26,579 nucleotides of DNA, taken from assembly GCA_023663025.1 (NCBI GenBank), contig JAMPIC010000027.1:1-26579 (forward strand). Reading direction: 5' to 3'. The translations under genes and the position numbers were made by a program. Origin of the DNA: Prevotella sp. GTDB taxonomy: Bacteria; Bacillota; Clostridia; Oscillospirales; Ruminococcaceae. Under the pieces are notes generated by a model, which ran no database searches, was not told where the DNA came from, and saw only the letters and a program-made list of their open reading frames with translations. Below are positions 7,934 to 14,456 of the stretch, one piece after another; within the stretch, counting starts at the first letter, position 1; each line of letters starts with the position of its first letter.

Positions 7934-9019
7934 ATGTCAAACAGACTGTTCCAGGGCTTAATTCATCAGATGAGAGACGCGATGGACTGCATTATCGGCG
8001 TTGTGGACTCCACCGCCACCATCATTGCGTGCAGCGAGCTTTCCAAGATCGGCACTACCAACGAGTTCGTTTCGCTCGACCTGAGCGATTCCCACGATAT
8101 CTTTGTACGCGACGGCTATACATACAAGCCGTTCGGTTCCCACATCAAGCCGGATTACGCCGTCTTTGTGGAGGGTACAGACGAAAGCGCGGCAAAGTAT
8201 GCGAATATCATGTCGATCACGCTGTCCTCGATAAAGCAGTACTACGACGAAAAGTACGACAGGACGAACTTTATCAAAAACGTGGTGCTGGACAACGTCC
8301 TCCCCGGCGATATCGTTGTAAAGGCGCGGGAGCTGCACTTCAACAGCGATGTGAGCAGGGTCGTCCTGCTGATAAGGATAATCTCATCGAACGACGTTTC
8401 CGCGTTCGACGTTATTCAGAACCTTTTCCCCGACAAGGCTAAGGACTTCGTGCTGAACATCACCGAGTCCGACATCGTGCTCGTCAAGGAGATCAAAAGC
8501 AACGTTGAGTCCAAGGATCTGGAAAAGCTTGCGCGGTCTATCTCCGACACCCTTTCAAGCGAGTTCTACACCCGCGTGAACGTGGGCATAGGCACAGTCG
8601 TTACGGGCATAAAGGATTTGGCGCGTTCTTTCAAGGAGGCGCAGATCGCCCTCGAAGTGGGCAAGGTTTTCGATACGGACAAGGTTATCGTTTCCTACGA
8701 CAACCTGGGTATCGCAAGGCTGATATACCACCTCCCCACCACGCTCTGCGAGACGTTTTTGCAGGAGGTTTTCAAGAAAGGCTCTATCGAGTCCCTCGAC
8801 CACGAGACCCTGTTTACGATCCAAAGATTTTTCGAGAATAACCTGAACGTTTCCGAAACGTCGAGAAAGCTGTTCGTACACAGGAACACTCTCGTTTACA
8901 GGCTGGAAAAAATAAAGAAGCTCACCGGTCTCGATCTGCGGGAATTCGACCACGCCATCGTTTTCAAGATCGCGCTTATGGTCAAGAAGTATCTTTCGGC
9001 AAATCCCGTGAAGTTCTGA
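7934..9019 (+). CDS. PucR/CdaR-family transcriptional regulator
   Basis: A 361-residue cytoplasmic protein. The C-terminal 60 residues carry the PucR-type helix-turn-helix (NLNVSETSRKLFVHRNTLVY, then RLEKIKKLTGLDLREFDHA), preceded by a CdaR GGDEF-like domain with VNVGIGTVVTGIKDLARSFKEA. The N-terminal part, beginning MSNRLFQGLIHQM with GVVDSTATIIACSE, looks like a small ligand-sensing domain. Family members sense metabolites such as sugar acids or purine breakdown products, but the ligand is not evident here. I place the start at ATG 7934, downstream of AAAGGA (7917-7922); an in-frame ATG at 7922 overlaps that ribosome site and would add four residues. It has its own promoter and is followed by a terminator, so it appears monocistronic. 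Its targets are unknown. Confidence 0.85.
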   Translation: MSNRLFQGLIHQMRDAMDCIIGVVDSTATIIACSELSKIGTTNEFVSLDLSDSHDIFVRDGYTYKPFGSHIKPDYAVFVEGTDESAAKYANIMSITLSSIKQYYDEKYDRTNFIKNVVLDNVLPGDIVVKARELHFNSDVSRVVLLIRIISSNDVSAFDVIQNLFPDKAKDFVLNITESDIVLVKEIKSNVESKDLEKLARSISDTLSSEFYTRVNVGIGTVVTGIKDLARSFKEAQIALEVGKVFDTDKVIVSYDNLGIARLIYHLPTTLCETFLQEVFKKGSIESLDHETLFTIQRFFENNLNVSETSRKLFVHRNTLVYRLEKIKKLTGLDLREFDHAIVFKIALMVKKYLSANPVKF

Positions 9020-9131
9020 GGATATCCGGGAAATTTGCAGCTTGCGGTATGTCCCCGAACGGTACCACGGTCGGCGTAAGTACGCGTAACGGTTCGGCAG
9101 CGTTTGCGAAGCATTTTAATAGGCAATTCAT

Positions 9132-9164
9132 GGGGGCAGAGTTCTTCTGCTCCCTTAAATTTTT
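9132..9164 (+). terminator. Terminator after the PucR-like gene
   Basis: Arms 9132-9140 and 9146-9154 pair over nine positions with one G-T wobble around a five-base loop and are followed by TTAAATTTTT. The 110 bases before it (9020-9131) hold further imperfect inverted repeats, such as CCGAAC/GTTCGG, but no gene. Confidence 0.75.
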
Positions 9165-9190
9165 GATTTGGTAAATTTTAGTAATATCAT
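9163..9190 (+). promoter_or_regulatory. Possible ftsE promoter
   Basis: TTGATT (9163-9168), 16 bases, TATCAT (9185-9190). The -35 begins in the T-rich tail of the preceding terminator. The match is moderate, but it is the only candidate seen between the terminator and ftsE. Confidence 0.45.
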
Positions 9191-9208
9191 GTTAGGCGGT
9201 GTGACCTT

Positions 9209-9877
9209 TTGGTTGAACTCAGAAATGTCAGCGTTACATATTCAAACGGCGTGGACGCTCTCCACGATGTAAGCCTGCGTATAAACGACGGCGAATTTGC
9301 CTTTGTCGTGGGCGAATCCGGCGCGGGTAAAAGCACGCTCATCAAGCTGCTGGTAAAGGAAATTTCCCCCACAAGCGGCAGGGTCATGGTGAACGGCTTC
9401 AATCTGGAAAAGCTGAAGAAAAGCAAAGCCCACAAGCTCAGGCGGACTATCGGCTTCGTTTTTCAGGACTTCAAGCTGATAAATACCATGAACGTTTACG
9501 ACAACGTGGCGTTCGTGCTGCGGAGCATCGACGCTCCCATAAAGTATATCCGCAACCGCGTGCCCTACGTTATAAGCCTTGTGGGGCTTAAAGACAAGGC
9601 GAAAAGCTTTCCCAACGAGCTTTCGGGCGGCGAGCAGCAGAGGGTGGCTCTGGCAAGGGCGCTGGTGAACGATCCCCAGCTTATCATCGCGGACGAGCCT
9701 ACGGGAAACCTCGATCCCAAAACGTCTCTTGAGATAGTGGAGCTTCTCAAGGGCATAAACGAGTGCGGCACAACGGTCATGATGGTAACTCACGAGCACG
9801 AGCTGGTGCGCCATTTCGGCGGCAGAACCATCACCATCAAGGACGGGCGCATAACTTTCGACGACTACATAGGTTAA
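9209..9877 (+). CDS. ftsE: Cell-division ATP-binding protein FtsE
   Basis: The 222-residue ATPase of the FtsEX complex, which acts at the division site to control peptidoglycan hydrolases rather than to transport a substrate. Walker A GESGAGKST is at 35-43, the Q-loop at FVFQDFKLI (83-91), the signature LSGGEQQR at 138-145 and Walker B LIIADEPTGNLD from 158. The length is normal for FtsE. The start is TTG 9209 with only a weak ribosome site (AGGCGGTGTG), the only suitable start in frame before the conserved VELRNVSVTY. ftsX follows 12 bases later, confirming the assignment over the related LolD-type ATPases. Confidence 0.92.
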   Translation: MVELRNVSVTYSNGVDALHDVSLRINDGEFAFVVGESGAGKSTLIKLLVKEISPTSGRVMVNGFNLEKLKKSKAHKLRRTIGFVFQDFKLINTMNVYDNVAFVLRSIDAPIKYIRNRVPYVISLVGLKDKAKSFPNELSGGEQQRVALARALVNDPQLIIADEPTGNLDPKTSLEIVELLKGINECGTTVMMVTHEHELVRHFGGRTITIKDGRITFDDYIG

Positions 9878-9889
9878 TTGGAGGCAAAA

Positions 9890-10801
9890 ATGAAGCTTAG
9901 CAGTATGAATTACCTGTTCGGGCAGGGAATGAAAAATATCTGGACAAACCGCATAATGTCGGCGGCGTCCTTTTGTATCCTGTCGGTATCCCTTTTGCTG
10001 ATAGGGTTTACGTTGCTTTTCGTCGCGAACATCAACCGCTTTGTCAGCGGCGTTGAAAATAAAAACGAGGTGGTCATTTTCCTCGACGAGGACGTGGATT
10101 CGTCCATGGCGTCCGCAATGGAAAATACCATAAGAAATATACACAATGTAGAATCCGTGACCTTTTATTCCAAGGATCAGGCTTTGGAGGATATGAAAAA
10201 CAGCATGGAAAGCGACAACGCCGACGAGCTGTTCAGCTATGTGGGCGAGGAAAACCCGCTTCCCGACGCGTTCCGTATCAGGATCGCAGACATCGAGGAG
10301 ATAAGTCCCACACTCATGGACATCAACCGTCTGGAGGGTATCGACAGTATCAAGTCCCCCACAGACTTCATTAACATTCTCACGGGACTGAAACGCTTTA
10401 TCGGGATAATCTCCGCGGTCATTCTGCTGGCGCTGATACTGGTTTCTCTTGTAATTATTTCCAATGCCGCCCGCGCAAGCGTTGACATAAGAAAGCGGGA
10501 GATCGCCATTATGAAGCTTGTGGGAGCTACCAATACCTTTATAAAGGTGCCTTTCTTCGTGGAGGGAATGTTCCTCGGCGCATTGGCGGGGATCTTCGCT
10601 TCGGCTGTGACCTGTCTCGGTTACACGGAGCTTATCAATGTGCTGTCCCAGGACATGACCATCTGGAGCATTATGTCGGTGAACGGCTTCATTCCCATGA
10701 GCGAATTTGTTGTGAAGCTCGTGGTCGGCTACGCCGCTGCGGGAATGGTGATAAGCGCGTTCGGTACGGTCATGAGCACGCGCAAATACCTTAAAGTGTA
10801 G
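9890..10801 (+). CDS. ftsX: Cell-division membrane protein FtsX
   Basis: A 303-residue permease-like partner of FtsE. The first transmembrane helix (about 23-46) is followed by an extracellular domain of about 120 residues, including VENKNEVVIFLDEDVDSS, and then three more helices with an FtsX core (ARASVDIRKREIAIMKLVGA). This four-helix layout is standard. The start is ATG 9890 with GGAGG five bases upstream; the in-frame TTG at 9878 would place that ribosome site inside the gene. The extracellular loop is the part expected to contact a hydrolase, most obviously the M23 protein encoded next. Confidence 0.93.
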   Translation: MKLSSMNYLFGQGMKNIWTNRIMSAASFCILSVSLLLIGFTLLFVANINRFVSGVENKNEVVIFLDEDVDSSMASAMENTIRNIHNVESVTFYSKDQALEDMKNSMESDNADELFSYVGEENPLPDAFRIRIADIEEISPTLMDINRLEGIDSIKSPTDFINILTGLKRFIGIISAVILLALILVSLVIISNAARASVDIRKREIAIMKLVGATNTFIKVPFFVEGMFLGALAGIFASAVTCLGYTELINVLSQDMTIWSIMSVNGFIPMSEFVVKLVVGYAAAGMVISAFGTVMSTRKYLKV

Positions 10802-10881
10802 AAAACGGGGAGGACAAATTCGTCCCGCGGAAATATCTGTACGCTTAACCGCGAAAAATGTCGGAAAGGAGACGGCGGCAT

Positions 10882-12207
10882 ATGAACATAAAAAAATTAT
10901 TCCGAAAGAAAATAATGCCCATAGCGGTCGCATTGGTCATCTCGACCGGCTGCCTTGCGTCGGGCGTTACGGCGGATACAATGTCCGACCTGGAGGCAAA
11001 GCAGGCTCAGCTTGAAAAGGATCGCAAAAACGTGGAAGCCGCTTTGGCGGACTATAAGGACAAAGCGGAGGAGCAGGAGGAGTATCTTAAAGAATACGAC
11101 AAAAAAATGGCGCTTCAGGAGCAGCAGGTCGGCATCGTTGAGGAGCAGATAGAGCTTCTGAATGAGGAGATCGCAGGTCTCGAGGAGGACATAGCCGCCA
11201 AGGAGGAGGAGCTTGACGACGGGATAGAACAGTTCCGTCAGCGTCTCCGCGCGCTCTATATGGCGGGAAACGACAGCCTTGCTTCGGTCATAGCGGGTTC
11301 CAACGACTTCTACGATATGCTTGCGAGAATGGAGTTCGTGGAAAGGGTCTCCAAGCACGACAACGATTTGATCGACTCTTTGAACGGACAGATATCCGCG
11401 CTCGAGGAGGACAAAACCGCTCTTGCCGAAAGACTTGAAACGCTGGAGGCGAAAAAGGCTCAGGAGGAGCAGTATTACGACGAGCTTCGCGAGACCTACA
11501 ACAATCACGCAGAAACAAAGAAAATGCAGGAGGATATGATCGCCGACTACCGCAGCCGCGCCGACGAGATCGACGCGGAGCAGGAAAGGGTGGAGCAGGA
11601 GCTTCAGGCGGAGATACGCCGCTTGCAGGAGGAAGCCGAGCGGAAGCGCAAGGAAGAGGAGGAGCGCAGACGTCAGGAGGAAGAACGCAGACGTCAGGAA
11701 GAGGAGCAGAAACGTCTCGAAGCGGAGGCAAGCGGTCAGGAGTACGTTCCGCAGGAGGTGGAGACCGATACTTCGGGCACGTTCACAAGCTACTCCGAGA
11801 CGGGATTTATCTGGCCCGTACCCACCGTCCGCAATATGACGGACGGCTACGGAAACCGCTGGATAGTCGAGGAACAGAGAAACAATTTCCACAAGGGTAT
11901 CGACATCACCAAGCCCGGCTGCGCGGGAACGCCTACGGTTGCCGCGGCGGGAGGAACGGTCATTCAGGCGGGCAACAAAAACAACGGCTACGGAAACTGC
12001 GTTATCATCGACCACGGCAACGGCGTTTCCACCCTTTACGCTCATCACCAGAGCCTGGCGGTAAGCGTGGGGCAGACCGTCAAGCAGGGGGACACTCTCG
12101 GCTACATCGGACACACGGGCAACGCTTACGGAGACCATCTGCATTTTGAAGTCCGCGTGGACGGTCAGCACACCAATCCGCTGAATTATGTAAATATAAA
12201 CAACTAA
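10882..12207 (+). CDS. Secreted M23 (LytM) peptidase with long coiled coil, FtsEX-linked
   Basis: A 441-residue exported protein. A signal peptide (about 1-31, basic start then IMPIAVALVISTGC) is followed by a highly charged coiled coil (about 32-285) rich in Glu, Lys, Arg and Gln, with a final stretch of EEERRRQEEERRR type, a short linker, and a C-terminal M23 domain. The zinc and catalytic residues are present: H337 and D341 in HKGID, H388 in YAHH, and H419/H421 in HLHFE. The layout is that of EnvC-like FtsEX partners, but the E. coli EnvC LytM domain is degenerate whereas this one looks active, so it may cut peptidoglycan cross-bridges itself. ATG 10882 follows AAAGGAG (10865-10871); an ATG at 10858 is the poorer alternative. 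The 80 bases after ftsX show no strong promoter. Confidence 0.9.
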   Translation: MNIKKLFRKKIMPIAVALVISTGCLASGVTADTMSDLEAKQAQLEKDRKNVEAALADYKDKAEEQEEYLKEYDKKMALQEQQVGIVEEQIELLNEEIAGLEEDIAAKEEELDDGIEQFRQRLRALYMAGNDSLASVIAGSNDFYDMLARMEFVERVSKHDNDLIDSLNGQISALEEDKTALAERLETLEAKKAQEEQYYDELRETYNNHAETKKMQEDMIADYRSRADEIDAEQERVEQELQAEIRRLQEEAERKRKEEEERRRQEEERRRQEEEQKRLEAEASGQEYVPQEVETDTSGTFTSYSETGFIWPVPTVRNMTDGYGNRWIVEEQRNNFHKGIDITKPGCAGTPTVAAAGGTVIQAGNKNNGYGNCVIIDHGNGVSTLYAHHQSLAVSVGQTVKQGDTLGYIGHTGNAYGDHLHFEVRVDGQHTNPLNYVNINN

Positions 12208-12228
12208 ACCGATTTTGGGGATAAGCTT

Positions 12229-13446
12229 ATGAATAAAAAAATTTCTCTCGGAATAACTATAGGACTGATGGCTCTTGCCGCCGCTGTGACGTTTATGATA
12301 ACCTACAATTTCTCTCTGAACGTGTTCAACTCAAAGGTGCGCAGCGTTTCCGAAAGAGAGGTCATTTACGCTAAGCTTTCGGAGATGGACAAGTACGTCC
12401 GCGCAAACTTCATCAGCGATATCGACGAGGATATGCTTACGAACAGCATTATGAGCGGCTACGCTTCGGGACTGAACGACAGGTACGCACAGTACTATTC
12501 CGCAGAGGAATACGCTCAGCAGACCCAAAAGGAGTCGGGCGTTACCGTCGGTCTGGGTTTCAACTGGGACAAAGAGGAAAGCGGCTACATAAAGATAACA
12601 TCGGTATTGGCGAATTCCTCAGCCGAAAGAGCGGGGCTTGTGGCGGGGGACGTTATCACCGCCGTTAACAACACGGACGTTATCGCTTACGAAAACGGCT
12701 ACGACGAAGCAGTCTCCCTGTTCAAATGCGACGAGGGAACCAAGGTGAAGCTGCATATCAAACGTCTCAACGAGGAGGGCGTTTCGGACTTCTTCCCCGT
12801 TGAGGTGACGTCCGAAAAGACGGAGATCATTTCGGTAACGGGACGGCTGATAGACAACATCGCCTACATAAAGATAACCACTTTCAACGAGAAAACTCCC
12901 GAGCAGTTCGGGAATATGCTTAACAGCCTTATAAGCGACGGCGCGGAAATGGCGGTATTCGACGTGCGCAACAATCTGGGAGGACTTACCGAATCGCTCC
13001 GTTCCACACTTGACTGTATTCTCGGTGACTGCGATGTGGTGACGGCATACTACAAGGATCACACCGAGACGGTCATTCACACCACCGAAGCGGAACAGAT
13101 CAAAATGCCCATGGCTGTATTGGTAAACGGAAACACCGCTTCCTGTTCGGAGCTGTTCGCCTTTGCGCTCCGCGACGAAGCAAACGCTCAGATAGTGGGT
13201 ACTCAAAGCTTCGGCAAGGGTGTAATGCAGAAAACCCACAAGCTTACGGGAGGGGCGGCGATAAAGATCACCGTTGCCACTCTCCAGACCAAAAACAGCG
13301 GAGACTACAACGGATTGGGTATCAAACCCAATTTTGAGGTGGCTCTTCCCGCAGAGGTCGATCTGTCCACGCTCCCCGAGGAGGATCAGCTCCTGTCCGA
13401 CAACCAGCTTGTCAAAGCGGTAGAGGTGGTCTCCACTATCAGATAG
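12229..13446 (+). CDS. S41-family C-terminal processing protease (CtpA-like)
   Basis: A 405-residue serine protease with an N-terminal signal anchor (about 6-30), so its catalytic part is outside the membrane. A helical segment with YASGLNDRYAQYYSAEEY leads into a PDZ domain (about 100-190, SAERAGLVAGDVITAVN) and the S41 core. The catalytic serine is S305 in NGNTASCSE and the lysine is K330 in SFGKGVMQ, a Ser-Lys dyad. Such enzymes trim or degrade exported proteins with exposed C-termini. It starts 21 bases after the M23 gene behind a weak GGGGAT ribosome site, so it probably belongs to the ftsEX operon. Its substrate could be the M23 enzyme, but that is inference. Confidence 0.92.
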   Translation: MNKKISLGITIGLMALAAAVTFMITYNFSLNVFNSKVRSVSEREVIYAKLSEMDKYVRANFISDIDEDMLTNSIMSGYASGLNDRYAQYYSAEEYAQQTQKESGVTVGLGFNWDKEESGYIKITSVLANSSAERAGLVAGDVITAVNNTDVIAYENGYDEAVSLFKCDEGTKVKLHIKRLNEEGVSDFFPVEVTSEKTEIISVTGRLIDNIAYIKITTFNEKTPEQFGNMLNSLISDGAEMAVFDVRNNLGGLTESLRSTLDCILGDCDVVTAYYKDHTETVIHTTEAEQIKMPMAVLVNGNTASCSELFAFALRDEANAQIVGTQSFGKGVMQKTHKLTGGAAIKITVATLQTKNSGDYNGLGIKPNFEVALPAEVDLSTLPEEDQLLSDNQLVKAVEVVSTIR

Positions 13447-13466
13447 AAAGAAAGGAAGTTCGGCAT

Positions 13467-13787
13467 ATGCTCGGCGATATAAACGCCTTACTCGGCATGA
13501 TATTGGTAATGATGCTTTTCACGGTCGTAATGGACGGTTTTACGCTTTACAACATTCTGGTAAAGCATTCCGATGACGCGGTGGAGTTTGCCTGCGTGGG
13601 ACTGAAATGGCTCAAGATCGTGCTGCTGTTTTTCTTTGGCGCGGTAATGTTATTCTACACGTTTACGGTCAGCAACACGCCGCTTATAACGATAACCGAA
13701 TTGGTTCTGGGACTTCTTCTGATTGCGGACGGTGTTCTGAGCGCCGTCGTTAAAAGGAAATACGGGACAAAGGGTACGAAAAAATGA
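13467..13787 (+). CDS. Small membrane protein of unknown function
   Basis: A 106-residue protein with three predicted membrane helices (about 6-30, 48-66 and 71-92) and a basic C-terminal tail (VVKRKYGTKGTKK). I do not recognise a family. It starts at ATG 13467 after AAAGGAAG, 20 bases beyond the protease gene, and its stop overlaps the next start in an ATGA arrangement. Tight packing suggests it is made together with the cell-wall proteins upstream and with the following helical protein. It could be a small anchor or partner for that protein. Confidence 0.75.
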   Translation: MLGDINALLGMILVMMLFTVVMDGFTLYNILVKHSDDAVEFACVGLKWLKIVLLFFFGAVMLFYTFTVSNTPLITITELVLGLLLIADGVLSAVVKRKYGTKGTKK

Positions 13788-14428
13788 AGCTGTTTAAGAA
13801 AAAATGCCGGTTTGAAAAATCGCTGGCTGTGCTTTCGGAAAAGGGATTTATCGACGAATATGCCGCGTCCCTCAAAGCGGAGCTTGCGGAAGCGGAAAGA
13901 CCTCAGGATATTGCCAGAGGAAAAAGCTTTCTTGCAAACGCGCAGCTGATACTGGGCGATCTTACGGAAGCTTACGGCACGTTTGAAGAGATCGACATGA
14001 AAAAACTGGAGCCTTATTTGGTGGGAAATCTTGTCAGCAACATGATTTTTGTTTGTTTTGTGCAGGACAAGTTCAAGCTTGCCGAGGAGCTTTACCAGAC
14101 CTATAACGCGGCTGTGCTCAGGGAGCACAGCGACGCCTCGAAGCGCAGTCTCGCGATACACGAGCATATAAAGGGACGGTACGAGGTCTCTGTGGAAATA
14201 TATGTTAACATGATGGGCAGCGAGTGCAGATTTCTGGACATATGCATGGTAAAGTCCATGCTGCGATTGGATATGTTTGAACAAGCCGCGGATTTCTCGT
14301 TATTTTTCGACCGGTACAGCGGCTGCGGAGAGCTTGCGGCAGAGGTGAAAAAGCTGAAAGATAAAATCATCGGCGGACTTCCCCCGAAGCGTAAAGCCGA
14401 CTACATAAAAAAAAGCGCCAAAGGATAA
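13784..14428 (+). CDS. Helical-repeat (TPR-like) protein of unknown function
   Basis: A 214-residue, probably cytoplasmic protein of paired amphipathic helices. Segments such as ARGKSFLANAQLILGDLTEA and DKFKLAEELYQTYNAAVL have TPR-like spacing of small and aromatic residues. No signal peptide or enzyme motif is seen; the N-terminus (MKLFKKKCRFEKS) and C-terminus (PPKRKADYIKKSAKG) are basic. ATG 13784 overlaps the preceding stop (ATGA), so translation is probably coupled to the small membrane protein. Its stop codon lies in the loop of a terminator hairpin, marking the operon end. It could be a scaffold in the FtsEX cluster, but there is no direct evidence of function. Confidence 0.75.
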   Translation: MKLFKKKCRFEKSLAVLSEKGFIDEYAASLKAELAEAERPQDIARGKSFLANAQLILGDLTEAYGTFEEIDMKKLEPYLVGNLVSNMIFVCFVQDKFKLAEELYQTYNAAVLREHSDASKRSLAIHEHIKGRYEVSVEIYVNMMGSECRFLDICMVKSMLRLDMFEQAADFSLFFDRYSGCGELAAEVKKLKDKIIGGLPPKRKADYIKKSAKG

Positions 14429-14441
14429 TTTCCTTTGGCGC
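14407..14441. terminator. Bidirectional terminator with a stop codon in its loop
   Basis: An 11-base perfect stem (14415-14425 with 14431-14441) around a five-base loop. Eight A residues at 14407-14414 give an eight-U tail for the - strand surface-protein gene; the + strand tail is weaker (ATATTTTATT). The + gene's TAA stop (14426-14428) lies in the loop. Confidence 0.88.
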
Positions 14442-14456
14442 ATATTTTATTGGGTG

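Noticed and set aside
9020..9131. Possible small RNA or tRNA in the structured gap after the PucR-like gene
   Set aside because: Inverted repeats are short and imperfect, no tRNA arms or CCA were found, and no promoter is evident; a plain 3' UTR explains it.
9242..10933. 563-residue - strand frame antisense to ftsE/ftsX
   Set aside because: His/Tyr-rich product typical of an antisense frame; the + strand carries clear FtsE and FtsX motifs.
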